The notes beneath the pieces were generated by a model. That model saw nothing but the letters and a program-made list of their open reading frames with translations, was not told the DNA's origin and did no database searches. The translations under genes and the position numbers were made by a program. A DNA stretch of 34,282 bases, from assembly GCA_026709915.1 (NCBI GenBank), contig JAPORZ010000211.1, forward strand, positions 1 to 34,282, read 5' to 3'. Source of the stretch: Gammaproteobacteria bacterium (GTDB lineage: Bacteria; Pseudomonadota; Gammaproteobacteria; Eutrophobiales; Eutrophobiaceae). This document shows, piece by piece, positions 5,516 through 15,557 of the stretch. Every line of letters begins with the position of its first letter. Positions within the stretch are counted from its first letter, which is position 1.

Positions 5516-8092
5516 ATGCGTGCAGACAAACTGACCAGCAAATTCCAGCAGGCTCTGGGGCAGGCCCAGAGTCTGGCGCTGGGGCGTGATAATCAGTTTA
5601 TCGAGCCGCTGCACCTGATGGCGGCGCTGCTGGCTCAGGAAGGTGGCGCCACCACCCAGCTGCTGGGCCTGGCTGGCGTGGATGTTGCGCGCCTGCACCA
5701 GGGCCTCGGGCAGGCGCTGGAAAACCTGCCGCAAATCCAGGGCCACAACGGCGAGGTGTATCTGTCCAAGGACCTGGAACGGTTGCTCAATCTCAGCGAT
5801 AAATTCGCGCAGCAGCGCCAGGATCAATATATTTCCAGCGAACTGTTCTCGCTGGCCGCGGCGGCTGATAAATCGGAACTGGGCCGGCTGCTGCGGGAAT
5901 GCGGCGCGGAAAAACGCAAGCTCGAGGCGGCTATAGACAAGGTACGCGGCGGCGAGCAGGTGAACGACCCGAACAGCGAAGACAAGCGTGGCGCGCTGGG
6001 CAAATTCACCATTGATTTAACCGAGCAGGCTCTGCAAGGGAAACTGGACCCGGTGGTCGGCCGCGATGAGGAGATCCGTCGCACCATACAGGTATTGCAG
6101 CGGCGCACAAAAAACAACCCGGTGCTGATCGGCGAGCCCGGCGTGGGCAAGACCGCGATCGTCGAGGGACTGGCGCAACGCATCGTCAACGGCGAGGTGC
6201 CCGATTCCCTCAAAGGCAAGCAACTACTGGCGCTGGACCTGGGCGCGCTCATCGCCGGGGCGAAGTTTCGCGGGGAATTTGAAGAGCGTTTGAAGGCCGT
6301 GCTGAGCGACCTGAAAAAACAGGAGGGCGGCATTGTCTTGTTCATCGACGAGGTGCATACCATGGTCGGCGCCGGCAAGGCGGAGGGCGCCATGGACGCC
6401 GGTAACATGCTGAAACCGGCCCTGGCCCGGGGCGAATTGCACTGCATCGGCGCCACCACCCTGGATGAATACCGCCAGCACATCGAAAAAGACGCGGCGC
6501 TGGAACGGCGCTTCCAGAAAGTGTTCATCGACGAGCCGAACGTAAACGACACCATCGCTATCCTGCGCGGTCTGAAAGAACGCTACGAAGTGCACCACAA
6601 CGTACAGATTACCGACCCGGCCATTATCTCCGCGGCGACGCTGGGCCAGCGCTATATCACCGACCGACAGCTGCCTGACAAAGCCATCGACCTGATCGAT
6701 GAAGCCGCCAGCCGTATCAGCATCGAAATCGACTCCAAGCCGGAGGCGATGGACCGGCTGGAACGACGCCTGATCCAGATGAAGATCGAACGGGCGGCGC
6801 TGAAAAAAGAGACCGACGAGGCGTCCAAACAACGTCTGGCCGACCTGGAGCAGGACATCGACCAGGTTGAACTCGAATTTGCCGACCTGGAAGAAATCTG
6901 GAAAGCGGAGAAAGCCGCGCTGCAAGGCGCGCACGAAGTCAAGGAGCAGCTGGAACAGGCGCGCATGGAGTTCGAAACGGCGCAACGGGGCGGCGACCTT
7001 AACCGCATGTCGGAATTGCAATATGGCATTATTCCTGATCTGGCAAAACAGCTGGAAACCGCCGAGCGCGCGGAAACCAGACCCTTGCAACTGCTACGTA
7101 ACAAGGTGACGGAAAACGAGATCGCGGAGGTCGTCTCGAAATGGACCGGGATACCGGTGGCGAAGATGTTGCAGGGCGAAAAAGACAAGCTGCTGCATAT
7201 AGAGGACGCGTTGCGACAGCGGGTGGTCGGGCAGGATGAAGCGATCGCTGCCGTTGCGGATGCAATCCGGCGCGCCCGCGCCGGCCTTGCTGACCCGAAC
7301 CGGCCGAACGGCTCCTTTCTGTTCCTCGGCCCGACCGGCGTGGGCAAGACGGAACTGTGCAAAGCGCTGGCAGATTTCCTGTTCGACAGTGAAGACGCCA
7401 TCGTGCGTATCGACATGTCCGAGTACATGGAGAAACACTCGGTATCGAGACTGATCGGGGCGCCGCCGGGCTACGTTGGTTATGATGAAGGCGGCCAGCT
7501 TACCGAGCAGGTACGGCGCCGGCCCTACAGTCTGGTGCTGCTGGACGAAGTGGAAAAAGCCCATCCGGATGTGTTTAATGTGTTGCTGCAAACGTTGGAC
7601 GACGGACGCCTGACCGACGGTCAGGGCCGCACCGTGGACTTCCGCAATACCGTCATCATTATGACCTCGAACCTGGGTTCAGAACAAATCAGGGAGTTGT
7701 CCGGCGCGGCTGATTACGAGGCCATGAAGACCACGGTGCTGGAGATCGTGTCCACCTACTTCCGGCCGGAGTTTCTCAACCGCATAGACGACCTGGTGGT
7801 GTTCCACACCCTCAAGCGCGCACACCTGAACGCCATCACCGATATTCAGATGCACAGGCTCAAACAACGCCTGGCCGCACAGGGTATTGACATTACCCTT
7901 TCGGATCAGGCCAAGGAGACCCTGGCAAATATCGGTTATGACCCGGTGTACGGCGCGCGCCCGCTGAAACGGGCCGTGCAGACCCACCTGGAGACCCCGC
8001 TGGCTAAGGAGCTGCTGGCAGGCAAATTTCATAGTACGGATACCATTTATGTGGATGCCGAAGCCAGCAGTTTGACTTTCTCTGCGGGATAA
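5516..8092 (+). CDS. clpB: ATP-dependent chaperone ClpB
   Basis: Hexameric AAA+ disaggregase that pulls polypeptides out of aggregates together with DnaK/DnaJ/GrpE. Length 858 against 857 in E. coli. Domains in order: Clp N-domain repeats (1-145), AAA-1 with Walker A GEPGVGKT at 206-213 and Walker [10 protein letters not shown], coiled-coil middle domain (about 410-525, many Glu/Leu/Lys heptads), AAA-2 with Walker A GPTGVGKT at 605-612 and Walker [11 protein letters not shown], and a C-terminal D2-small domain. Residue 149 is Val encoded by GTG (5960), the same position as the internal start that makes the short ClpB form in E. coli. ATG 5516 has CGGAG 9 nt upstream. It has its own probable heat-shock promoter; the island separates it from pgeF, its neighbour in E. 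coli. Confidence 0.98.
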   Translation: MRADKLTSKFQQALGQAQSLALGRDNQFIEPLHLMAALLAQEGGATTQLLGLAGVDVARLHQGLGQALENLPQIQGHNGEVYLSKDLERLLNLSDKFAQQRQDQYISSELFSLAAAADKSELGRLLRECGAEKRKLEAAIDKVRGGEQVNDPNSEDKRGALGKFTIDLTEQALQGKLDPVVGRDEEIRRTIQVLQRRTKNNPVLIGEPGVGKTAIVEGLAQRIVNGEVPDSLKGKQLLALDLGALIAGAKFRGEFEERLKAVLSDLKKQEGGIVLFIDEVHTMVGAGKAEGAMDAGNMLKPALARGELHCIGATTLDEYRQHIEKDAALERRFQKVFIDEPNVNDTIAILRGLKERYEVHHNVQITDPAIISAATLGQRYITDRQLPDKAIDLIDEAASRISIEIDSKPEAMDRLERRLIQMKIERAALKKETDEASKQRLADLEQDIDQVELEFADLEEIWKAEKAALQGAHEVKEQLEQARMEFETAQRGGDLNRMSELQYGIIPDLAKQLETAERAETRPLQLLRNKVTENEIAEVVSKWTGIPVAKMLQGEKDKLLHIEDALRQRVVGQDEAIAAVADAIRRARAGLADPNRPNGSFLFLGPTGVGKTELCKALADFLFDSEDAIVRIDMSEYMEKHSVSRLIGAPPGYVGYDEGGQLTEQVRRRPYSLVLLDEVEKAHPDVFNVLLQTLDDGRLTDGQGRTVDFRNTVIIMTSNLGSEQIRELSGAADYEAMKTTVLEIVSTYFRPEFLNRIDDLVVFHTLKRAHLNAITDIQMHRLKQRLAAQGIDITLSDQAKETLANIGYDPVYGARPLKRAVQTHLETPLAKELLAGKFHSTDTIYVDAEASSLTFSAG

Positions 8093-8172
8093 GCAAGGCG
8101 CCCTGCCGGCAGGATAGATAGCAACGGCCTGCGCCTCAGTCAGAATATCATTGAAACCATGCCCGTTTGCAC

Positions 8173-9048
8173 ATGAGCACCCTGCAGCAGCTCCCGCCTC
8201 CCCTCTTTTACAGCGCCGCCGGCATCCTCGGGCTGCTCGTCGGCAGCTTCCTGAACGTGGTCATCCTGCGCCTGCCGCGTATGCTCGAAGCAACCTGGCG
8301 CAGGGAGTGCTGCGAGTTTCTTCAAGTGCCCGCCGCCGAGGGCGGCGCCGGGCAGCCCTTTAACCTGCTGCAACCGGGTTCCACCTGCCCGCATTGTGCG
8401 CGCCGGCTTACGGTAACGGAAAATATTCCCGTGCTCAGCTACTTCCTGCTGCGGGGCCGGTGTAGAGCCTGTCACAACCGGATTGCCCTGCGCTACCCTC
8501 TGGTGGAACTGTTATGCGCGGCGCTGACGCTGTTCGTCGCAATCAGGTTCGGTCCCGGTCCCCAGGCGTTTTTTGCCTGCCTGTTCACCTGGGCGCTCAT
8601 CGTCCTGACTTTCATCGACATTGACCGGCAACTGCTACCGGACAATATCACCTTGCCGTTGCTCTGGCTGGGCTTATTGTGCAACGGGTTCGGTCTGTTT
8701 ACCGACCTGCATTCGGCCCTGATCGGCGCGGTGGCAGGTTATGGCATACTGTGGCTGATCTACCAGCTTTACCGGCTCATGGCCGGCAGGGAAGGTCTGG
8801 GACGGGGAGATATGAAGTTGCTGGCCATGCTGGGCGCCTGGTGCGGCTGGGAAGCGCTGGTTCCCATCATTTTCCTGTCCTCCCTGACGGGCGCGCTGGT
8901 GGGGCTTTATCTGGTAGTGCGGCGGCGCCAGCCACGCGCCGCGCCTATTTGTTTCGGCCCGTTCCTGGCGCTGGCGGGATGGCTGAACCTGGTATGGGGG
9001 CTGGACGCGCTGGATCATTTCTACTCTATCGCAGGAAAAATGCTATGA
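8173..9048 (+). CDS. pilD: Type IV prepilin leader peptidase / N-methyltransferase PilD
   Basis: Inner-membrane aspartic protease that cleaves prepilin leader peptides and methylates the new N-terminal residue. The N-terminal membrane helix is followed by GSFLNVVILRLP, a cytoplasmic zinc-binding loop with two CxxC pairs (CPHC and CRAC), then about six more membrane helices. The two catalytic Asp residues lie in FIDIDRQLLPD and LGRGDMKLL (GxGD-type motif). ATG 8173 is preferred over the TTG at 8167 because it gives the usual short N-terminus (MSTLQQLP); neither has a strong ribosome site. The stop overlaps the coaE start (ATGA). The usual partners pilB and pilC are not upstream; clpB is. Confidence 0.95.
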   Translation: MSTLQQLPPPLFYSAAGILGLLVGSFLNVVILRLPRMLEATWRRECCEFLQVPAAEGGAGQPFNLLQPGSTCPHCARRLTVTENIPVLSYFLLRGRCRACHNRIALRYPLVELLCAALTLFVAIRFGPGPQAFFACLFTWALIVLTFIDIDRQLLPDNITLPLLWLGLLCNGFGLFTDLHSALIGAVAGYGILWLIYQLYRLMAGREGLGRGDMKLLAMLGAWCGWEALVPIIFLSSLTGALVGLYLVVRRRQPRAAPICFGPFLALAGWLNLVWGLDALDHFYSIAGKML

Positions 9049-9644
9049 AACGCCCGCTACGCGTGGGTTTGACCGGTGGCATAGGCAGCGGCAAGTCAAC
9101 CGTTAAAACATGTTTTGACGGGTTGGGTGTGCCCACTATCGACGCGGATGAAATTTCCCATCGAATTACGAAACCCGGTCAGGCAGCTTTCAACGAGGTG
9201 GTTGCGCTGTTCGGCGCGCACAGCCTGGATAACGCGGGAAATCTGGACCGGCGCCGGTTGCGCCGGCAGGTGTTTCGCGAACCGACCTTAAAAAAACGCT
9301 TAGAAGCGATTATTCATCCGCGGGTACGTGAAGAAATTCAAGCATTTATAAAACAAATAGACTATGCTTACTGTGTTATTTGCATTCCGCTGTTGCTGGA
9401 AACCGGCGCGCAAACAACCGTGGATCGCGTGTTGGTGGTTGACGCGCCCGAGGCGCTGCAAGTGGCGCGGGTGGGCTTGCGGGACAACGCCGAGGAACAA
9501 CAGACCAGGAGTATAATCAGTGCACAGGTCAGCCGGGAGCAAAGACTGCGCGCCGCGCATGATATTATTGTAAACGATGGTAATATTGACGCTGTAAAAA
9601 CCCAGGTGGAACGCCTGCATGAGAAATACCGGAACCTCATTTGA
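9045..9644 (+). CDS. coaE: Dephospho-CoA kinase
   Basis: Last step of coenzyme A synthesis: phosphorylates the 3'-hydroxyl of dephospho-CoA with ATP in the cytoplasm. The 199-residue length is typical. The P-loop GGIGSGKST lies at about residues 11-19, DADEISH follows at about 34, and IPLLLETG and the HDIIVNDG-like C-terminal block are family features. The start is ATG 9045, overlapping the pilD stop by 4 nt, so translation is coupled. The longer open frame upstream (from 8679) is only pilD read in another frame. Next gene is zapD, 75 bp on, as in many gammaproteobacteria. Confidence 0.97.
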   Translation: MKRPLRVGLTGGIGSGKSTVKTCFDGLGVPTIDADEISHRITKPGQAAFNEVVALFGAHSLDNAGNLDRRRLRRQVFREPTLKKRLEAIIHPRVREEIQAFIKQIDYAYCVICIPLLLETGAQTTVDRVLVVDAPEALQVARVGLRDNAEEQQTRSIISAQVSREQRLRAAHDIIVNDGNIDAVKTQVERLHEKYRNLI

Positions 9645-9656
9645 ACTCTCCGGGGT

Positions 9657-9691
9657 ATTACAGAAACCTCTGATTGTCTGATTGTCAGAGG
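9657..9691. repeat. Palindromic repeat between coaE and zapD (ATTACAG-AACCTCT family)
   Basis: CCTCTGA (9667-9673) and TCAGAGG (9685-9691) are inverted, with an 11-nt loop; TGATTGTC is directly repeated at 9671-9678 and 9679-9686. The left part ATTACAGAAACCTCTGATT matches 17 of 19 bases of the element before ftsZ (19222-19240). No T-run follows, so it is not a clear terminator. Confidence 0.6.
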
Positions 9692-9719
9692 GGTAGCCTC
9701 GACGTTTGACAGGATTAGC

Positions 9720-10487
9720 ATGGCAAATAGTCTGATCTACGAACATCCGCTGAATGAAAGCATCAGAACCTTGTTAAGGCTCGAGAATTTATTCAGCCGG
9801 TTGGACTATTATTCAGGCTCGACAGATGCTATTGACATGCGCCTGCTCATCTCCCTGCTGATCGACCTGAATGAATTACTGAAGTGGTCCGACATCAAAA
9901 CCGACCTGATCAGGGAGCTGGAACGTTGCCAAACCATGTTGAACGGGCTGGCAGACAACCCTGGCGTGGACTCCTACAAACTCAAACAGATTCTCGGAGA
10001 TATCAGTGAATACCTGGCAGGGTTGCGAGGTAATGCCTACCAACCGGGCGCGGCGCTGGACAATGACGAACTGATTACCTCCATTAAGCAAAAAGGTTCC
10101 TTAGCGGGTGGCGCCTGCAATTTTGACCTGCCTGCTTATCATTACTGGCTGAATCTGCCCTTGCGTGACCGGCAACAGTGCTTGCGCGCATGGCAGGAGG
10201 ACCTGTCGCTCACCCACAAGAGCGTCAATCTGGCGCTGGATATGATCAGAAATAACGCCAGAGCGCAGAAAGAAGTTGCCAAGAACGGTTTTTTTCAGCA
10301 ATCAGTCGAAGCCGGCGTCACCAACAAGTTAATCAGGGTCATCAACAAACGCTCGCTGAAGTGTTTTCCTGAAGTCAGCGGCGGCAAACATCGCCTTACG
10401 GTGCGCTTCCTGGAACAACCGGACCTGAAAGTCCGGCCGGTGCAGACCGAGAAAGATGTGGAGTTCGAGCTGCACTTCTGCATTTGA
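9720..10487 (+). CDS. zapD: Cell division protein ZapD
   Basis: Cytoplasmic protein that binds the C-terminal tail of FtsZ and bundles its filaments at mid-cell. The protein has 255 residues (E. coli 247) and begins with the family pattern YEHPLNESIRTLLRLE; the GGACNFDLPAYHYWL block and C-terminal FELHFC match the end of E. coli ZapD. ATG 9720 has AGGA 5 nt upstream. coaE precedes it as in E. coli, but yacG, often next to zapD, is absent: the following 73 bp are a convergent gap without a gene, holding an AAGCTT site at 10496. Confidence 0.95.
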   Translation: MANSLIYEHPLNESIRTLLRLENLFSRLDYYSGSTDAIDMRLLISLLIDLNELLKWSDIKTDLIRELERCQTMLNGLADNPGVDSYKLKQILGDISEYLAGLRGNAYQPGAALDNDELITSIKQKGSLAGGACNFDLPAYHYWLNLPLRDRQQCLRAWQEDLSLTHKSVNLALDMIRNNARAQKEVAKNGFFQQSVEAGVTNKLIRVINKRSLKCFPEVSGGKHRLTVRFLEQPDLKVRPVQTEKDVEFELHFCI

Positions 10488-10560
10488 CAGCCGGCAAGCT
10501 TTTTCCACTCCCGTGCGTCATTTTGGGCTTGAACCGGAATCCAGCAGGCGACAAAACTCC

Positions 10561-11547
10561 TTACAAGGAAAGCCCGGAGGTACATTTCTTCAACCTTGCG
10601 ATCGCATCCGCGCGTTCCCAGACATCGCTGATCAAGGCAATGCCCTGGGCGCCGTGTTGTCTGGCCTGCTCGAGGTCGGACAGCTGCATTCCACCCAGCG
10701 CATAAATGGGTATCGGCAACTTGCCGACCATGTCGGCAAACCGCGCCCAGCCCAGCGCCGTGCCATCCTTGCCGGTGGACTTGCGTAGCGGGGAGAGCAC
10801 ACAGAAGTCAACGCCGATTGCCGCGGCGTGGTGTAACTCATCGAGGTCGTGGCAAGAGGCCGCAACCCAGGCTCCGGCGGGCAGCGGACGTGCCGAGGCT
10901 TGCCGCAGGCGCGTGCTGTTGAGGTGGACGCCGGCCGCACCCACGCGCCGGGCAAACTCCGGGGTGGCATTGACCAGCAACTCAGCGCCGGCGCGGCTGC
11001 ACGCGTCGTTCATCTCCGTCAGCGCGCAGTCATGGTCATGCGCCGCTTTACTCCTGAACTGCACCAGTTTTACGCCGGCAGCCAGATATTCCCGCAACTG
11101 CTTCACAACAGCCGGGGGGTAACTGTGCAGGTGCGGGGTGATGAGATACAGCGGCGGTAGCCGGCAGGCGTTGATAATGCCTCTGTTGGCAGGAGGAAAA
11201 TCCTGCACCGATAGTGAGGAGATGTCCATCCAGCGAGTTTCCTGCCCTTCCCTGCCGGTGGCGGCGCCGGCCCAGTCGTGGATCTTCCATACCTTAAAGT
11301 GCAATGACCGGTGCGGATAGTCGTAATCGAATGAGATCAGCGGGGTACAGCCGCCAACCTCTATATTCACCTCTTCATACAGTTCCCGCTTCAGCGCCAG
11401 CAGTGCAGGTTCGCCGGCCCGCACCTTGCCACCGGGGAATTCCCAAAAACCGCCGAGATCTGAACCCGGCGCGCGCCTGGCGACCAGGACCTTGTTGCCG
11501 GCAGGATTACACACAATACCCAGGACGACCTGAATTCTGTCGCACAT
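10561..11547 (-). CDS. Nudix hydrolase (MutT-like) fused to a degenerate ThiE-like domain
   Basis: N-terminal part (about 1-130) is a MutT-type Nudix domain that probably hydrolyses oxidised nucleotides such as 8-oxo-dGTP: the box reads GKVRAGE then seven residues then RELYEEVNI, with Asn where the last Gly is usual. The C-terminal part (about 140-328) is a TIM-barrel domain related to thiamine phosphate synthase/TenI (PLYLITP, VQFRSK, GAAGVHLN, ALGGM). The Mg-binding positions of true ThiE are changed (NATPE instead of NDxxx, NSTRL instead of GQEDL), so thiamine synthesis is unlikely. The same fusion is found near secA/argJ in other gammaproteobacteria. ATG 11547 is chosen because it lies 7 nt after the argJ stop with AGGA upstream; an ATG at 11592 would overlap argJ. 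Confidence 0.9.
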   Translation of the reverse strand: MCDRIQVVLGIVCNPAGNKVLVARRAPGSDLGGFWEFPGGKVRAGEPALLALKRELYEEVNIEVGGCTPLISFDYDYPHRSLHFKVWKIHDWAGAATGREGQETRWMDISSLSVQDFPPANRGIINACRLPPLYLITPHLHSYPPAVVKQLREYLAAGVKLVQFRSKAAHDHDCALTEMNDACSRAGAELLVNATPEFARRVGAAGVHLNSTRLRQASARPLPAGAWVAASCHDLDELHHAAAIGVDFCVLSPLRKSTGKDGTALGWARFADMVGKLPIPIYALGGMQLSDLEQARQHGAQGIALISDVWERADAIARLKKCTSGLSL

Positions 11548-11554
11548 CGGTCCG

Positions 11555-12760
11555 TCACGTCCTGTACTCTGCGTTAATGGTGACGTAATCATGGGACAAG
11601 TCGCAGGTCCAGTAGCAGGCGCAGGCAGCGCCCTGATTTAAGTCGATGCGGATATCGATTTCGTCCTGCTGCATGGCGGCTGCGCCTTGCTCCTCGGTAT
11701 AGTCTGCGGCCCTGGCGCCATGCGTTACGATACACACCTGGTTCAAATATATGCACACCTTGTTGATATCCAGCCTGGCGGCTTTGCTGCGGCCCAGCGC
11801 GGCCAGTATCCTGCCCCAGTTGGGGTCGCTTGCGTAGAGTGCAGTTTTGACCAGTGGCGAGGTGGTTATAGCTGCCGCCAGCGCTTCGCAGTCGGCTTCA
11901 CTGGCGGCATTATTCACCTGCACGGTCACGAATTTTGTCGCGCCCTCGGCATCCCGAACAATATCCTGGGCGAGGCCGATACATAGTGCCGTTACCTGCT
12001 GTTCCAGTTGCCGGCAAGCCGGACTGTTTTCAGTGATGGGTTGGTTGCTCCCCTCCCCTTGGCCGGTGGCTACCAGTACACAGGCGTCATTGGTCGAGGT
12101 GTCGCCGTCCACACAGATGCGGTTGAATGACTGCTGCACGGCCGCGGCCAGGATGCGATCCAATACGGGTCGCGCCAACGCCGCGTCCGTCGCGATAAAC
12201 GCCAGCATGGTGGCCATATCCGGCTTGATCATCCCCGCGCCCTTGGCGATGCCAGTCACGGTCGCCGTTTTACCGTCAAGGCTGAACTGTACTGAGCGCG
12301 CCTTGGGGCGCGTATCGGTAGTCATAATGGCCCGGGCACAATCGTGCCAGGCATCAGCGGCCAGTTTGTCGAGCAAAGTCGGCAGCGCCCGACAGATTTT
12401 ATCGACCGGCAGGTACTCCCCGATAACCCCGGTGGAAAACGGCAATACTGCCTCCGGCTCAGACCCGGCGCGGGACGCCAGCGCGCGGCACACCTGCAGG
12501 GCATCGGCAACCCCTCGGGCACCGGTGCCGGCATTGGCATTACCGGCATTCACCAGCAGGTAGCGCGCTGTCCCCTGGCGCAGGTGCGCTCTGGCAATAC
12601 TCACCGGCGCCGCGCAAAACCGGTTGCGGGTGAACACTGCGCTGATGCGCGCGTCGGCGCACAATGAGAATAAAGCCAAATCGTCACGGTTCTGGCCGTA
12701 GCTCCCCGCCGAAGCCGCCGCCAGGCGGACACCGTTAACCGGATACAGGACTTTATTCAA
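11555..12760 (-). CDS. argJ: Bifunctional ornithine acetyltransferase / N-acetylglutamate synthase ArgJ
   Basis: Transfers the acetyl group of N-acetylornithine to glutamate, recycling it in arginine synthesis; many ArgJ enzymes also use acetyl-CoA. The protein has 401 residues and carries the autocleavage motif KGAGMIKPDMATM, with nucleophile Thr184, which splits the precursor into alpha and beta chains. Other family blocks are NAGNANAGTG and VDGDTSTND, and DPNWGRI lies near residue 315. The start is a TTG at 12760 (MNKVLYPVNG); no better in-frame start is present and the ribosome site is weak. It begins 21 nt after the secA stop, so it is probably co-transcribed with secA and the Nudix gene. 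Confidence 0.96.
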   Translation of the reverse strand: MNKVLYPVNGVRLAAASAGSYGQNRDDLALFSLCADARISAVFTRNRFCAAPVSIARAHLRQGTARYLLVNAGNANAGTGARGVADALQVCRALASRAGSEPEAVLPFSTGVIGEYLPVDKICRALPTLLDKLAADAWHDCARAIMTTDTRPKARSVQFSLDGKTATVTGIAKGAGMIKPDMATMLAFIATDAALARPVLDRILAAAVQQSFNRICVDGDTSTNDACVLVATGQGEGSNQPITENSPACRQLEQQVTALCIGLAQDIVRDAEGATKFVTVQVNNAASEADCEALAAAITTSPLVKTALYASDPNWGRILAALGRSKAARLDINKVCIYLNQVCIVTHGARAADYTEEQGAAAMQQDEIDIRIDLNQGAACACYWTCDLSHDYVTINAEYRT

Positions 12761-12781
12761 AGTGGTTGTGCTTCTTGGCCA

Positions 12782-15472
12782 CTAACCCAGCTTGCCATGA
12801 CAAAGTTTGTATTTCTTCCCGGAACCGCACGGACAGGGCTCGTTGCGGCCGATCTTTCTCTGCTCCCGGATAAACGGTTTTTGCTGCGCCGGCTGTTCCT
12901 GTTTGCCCAGGGTGCTGGGCGCGTCCGGATGATTGAATTGCATGGCCGCAGGCTGGACGCGGCGCGGCAACAGTTGCGCGTCCTGCCCTTCCCTGAGCTG
13001 TATCTTTGCGAGCAGGGTAACAACATCGTACTTGATATTTTCCAGCATCGCGCTAAACATGGCGAAGGCTTCTTTCTTGTATTCCTGCTTGGGATTCCGG
13101 GCCGCGTAACCGCGCAGTCCGATGCCCTGGCGCAGGTGGTCCATGGCTACCAGATGCTCTTTCCAATGCCGGTCCAGTGTATCGAGCATCAGCCCTTTTT
13201 CCACCCGGCGCACCACTTCTTGCGGGAGCGCGTGATGCTTGTGCTCCACCTCAACGGCAACGTTTGCCGTGACTTTTGCCAACAACGCCTCCTCATCCAG
13301 GCTGTCGTCCTGGTCCAACCACTCCTGCAGCAGCAACTGCACGCTCAATTCATTGCTGAGCGCCTCCGTCAAGTCTGCGATATTCCACATCTCCTCCATA
13401 CTGCCGGGAGGAATGTGGGTCGCAAAAATACCTCTGATAACGTCTTCGCGCATGGTGAGGATATCCGTGGATACGTCATCCCCACCCAGCAGCTCCTTGC
13501 GCCATTCATAAATGACCTTGCGCTGGTCGTTGGCGACATCGTCATATTCCAGCAAATGCTTGCGGATATCGAAGTTGTGGGCTTCCACTTTTCGTTGCGC
13601 GTTTTCTATCGCCCGGGTCACCAGGTTGGATTCGATGGCCTCTCCCTCTTCCATACCCAGTCTCTGCATAATGGCCGACACCCGTTCCGATGCAAAAATA
13701 CGCATCAGGTCATCCTCCAGCGAGATATAGAACCGGCTTGAACCCGGGTCGCCCTGGCGTCCCGAACGCCCCCGCAACTGGTTGTCTATACGCCTGGATT
13801 CATGCCGTTCAGTGCCGATAATGCGCAACCCGCCAACGTCGACCACCTGGTCATGACGCGCCTGCCACGCCGATCGCACTTGTTCCAGTGTTGCTGCGTC
13901 AACCTCTCCTAAGCCCTTGATCTCTGCATCGAGGTTGCCGCCCAGTACGATGTCAGTGCCGCGTCCGGCCATATTCGTGGCAATCGTGACCGTGCCCGGA
14001 CGACCGGCCTGAGCGATAATTTCGGCTTCTTTTTCATGGTACTTGGCGTTCAACACCTGGTGTTTAACCTTCTGCTTTTGCAACTGGTCGGACAGGTATT
14101 CCGATACTTCTATGGACACGGTGCCCACCAGCACCGGTTGCCCTTGCTGCTGGCAGAACTTGATGTCGTCGATGATGGCGGTGAACTTCTCGCGCGCGCT
14201 CAGGTAGATCATGTCCGCCTGATCATCCCTGATCATGGGCAGGTGCGTTGGCGCCACCACCACTTCCAAACCGTAGATCTGCTGAAACTCGTAAGCCTCG
14301 GTGTCCGCGGTGCCGGTCATGCCGGCCAGCTTTTCATAGAGGCGGAAATAATTCTGGTAGGTGATGGTGGCCAGGGTCTGGTTTTCATTCTGAATGGTGA
14401 CATTTTCCTTGGCCTCGATGGCCTGGTGTAAACCATCCGACCAGCGCCGCCCCGGCATGGTCCTGCCGGTGAACTCATCGACGATCACCACTTCATTGTT
14501 CTGCACGATGTAGTCCACATCGTTGTGGAACAAGGCGTGGGCGCGTAGCGCCGCGTTCAGATGATGCAGGATGGGGATATTCACCGGATCGTACAGGCTC
14601 ATGCCGGGCTGCATGATCTTGTGGTCCAGCAATAGCTGTTCCACCCGGTCGTGACCCGTTTCCGTCAGGTAGGCCTGCTTGCTCTTTTCGTCCAGCACAT
14701 AATCACCCTCAGCGCCTTCATCCTGCTGCAGCGTCAAGCGCGGCACTATCCTGTTCATGCTCAGGTACAGGTCGGAACGGTCGTCCACGGTGCCGGAGAT
14801 AATAAGCGGCGTGCGCGCTTCGTCGATCAGTATGGAATCGACTTCATCCACTATCGCATACTTCAGGCTGCCTTGTACCTGGTCATCGCGTTGGAACTTC
14901 ATGTTGTCGCGCAGATAATCGAAACCGAACTCATTGTTGGTTCCATAAGTAATATCCGCAGCGTAAGCGCGCGTGCGCGCTTCGTTGTTGAGGCCGGATA
15001 CAATTACCCCGACCGTCATGCCTAAGAACGCGTAGATGGCGCCCATCCATTGTGCGTCGCGCTGCGCCAGATAATCGTTGACCGTGATGATATGCACGCC
15101 AGCGCCGGTGAGGGCATTCAGATACGCGGGCAAGGTCGCCACCAGGGTCTTGCCCTCACCGGTGCGCATTTCGGCAATGTTGCCTTGATGCAGCACGATC
15201 CCGCCCAGCAGTTGCACATCGAAATGGCGCATGTTCAGGGTTCTCCTGCCGGCTTCACGCACCAGCGCAAAGGCCTCAGGCAGGAGCTCTTCTAAGGTCT
15301 CGCCGCGTTCCAGCCTGGATTTCAGCTGCACAGTCCGGAGCGGGAACTCCGCGTCCGCCAGCGCCGCCACTTCCGTTTCCAGCGCGTTGATGCGCGCCAC
15401 AGCCTTGTGCATCCTCTTCAGGACGCGGGCATTTCTGCTGCCGAAAATTTTTGTGAAAAAAGTTTTGAACAT
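12782..15472 (-). CDS. secA: Preprotein translocase ATPase SecA
   Basis: Motor that pushes secretory proteins through SecYEG at the inner membrane. The 896 residues compare with 901 in E. coli. The start ATG 15472 is chosen because [14 protein letters not shown] aligns with the start of E. coli SecA; the TTG at 15493 adds seven unrelated residues. Walker A MRTGEGKT is at about 102-109, Walker [17 protein letters not shown] at about 208, then the NBD2 block [10 protein letters not shown], and at the C-terminus the zinc SEC-C motif [14 protein letters not shown] that binds SecB and lipids. An M23 peptidase gene precedes it, in the place where enterobacteria have secM. No SecM-like arrest peptide is seen in the 85-bp gap. 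Confidence 0.98.
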   Translation of the reverse strand: MFKTFFTKIFGSRNARVLKRMHKAVARINALETEVAALADAEFPLRTVQLKSRLERGETLEELLPEAFALVREAGRRTLNMRHFDVQLLGGIVLHQGNIAEMRTGEGKTLVATLPAYLNALTGAGVHIITVNDYLAQRDAQWMGAIYAFLGMTVGVIVSGLNNEARTRAYAADITYGTNNEFGFDYLRDNMKFQRDDQVQGSLKYAIVDEVDSILIDEARTPLIISGTVDDRSDLYLSMNRIVPRLTLQQDEGAEGDYVLDEKSKQAYLTETGHDRVEQLLLDHKIMQPGMSLYDPVNIPILHHLNAALRAHALFHNDVDYIVQNNEVVIVDEFTGRTMPGRRWSDGLHQAIEAKENVTIQNENQTLATITYQNYFRLYEKLAGMTGTADTEAYEFQQIYGLEVVVAPTHLPMIRDDQADMIYLSAREKFTAIIDDIKFCQQQGQPVLVGTVSIEVSEYLSDQLQKQKVKHQVLNAKYHEKEAEIIAQAGRPGTVTIATNMAGRGTDIVLGGNLDAEIKGLGEVDAATLEQVRSAWQARHDQVVDVGGLRIIGTERHESRRIDNQLRGRSGRQGDPGSSRFYISLEDDLMRIFASERVSAIMQRLGMEEGEAIESNLVTRAIENAQRKVEAHNFDIRKHLLEYDDVANDQRKVIYEWRKELLGGDDVSTDILTMREDVIRGIFATHIPPGSMEEMWNIADLTEALSNELSVQLLLQEWLDQDDSLDEEALLAKVTANVAVEVEHKHHALPQEVVRRVEKGLMLDTLDRHWKEHLVAMDHLRQGIGLRGYAARNPKQEYKKEAFAMFSAMLENIKYDVVTLLAKIQLREGQDAQLLPRRVQPAAMQFNHPDAPSTLGKQEQPAQQKPFIREQRKIGRNEPCPCGSGKKYKLCHGKLG

Positions 15473-15557
15473 CCTAACAATGCATGCTGACAACGCGCGG
15501 GCAGCGCCCGGACAAGTGAGGGCTGATTAAAACAGAACGGGGGGGAAAAATAAAGGG

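Noticed and set aside
6224-7090. Long open frames on the minus strand inside clpB
   Set aside because: They mirror the codon pattern of clpB, show no recognisable domain and no ribosome site; clpB is certain.
8102-8113. CCTGCCGGCAGG palindrome between clpB and pilD
   Set aside because: Perfect but short, no T-run and GC-rich surroundings; could be the clpB terminator stem but evidence is too thin.
8679-9044. Longer coaE starting inside pilD
   Set aside because: The added residues are pilD in another frame; the P-loop starts normally about 10 residues after ATG 9045.
15498-15510. CGGGC-AGC-GCCCG hairpin before secA as a SecM-like control element
   Set aside because: Only 5-bp arms, no arrest peptide ORF and no T-run; not supported.
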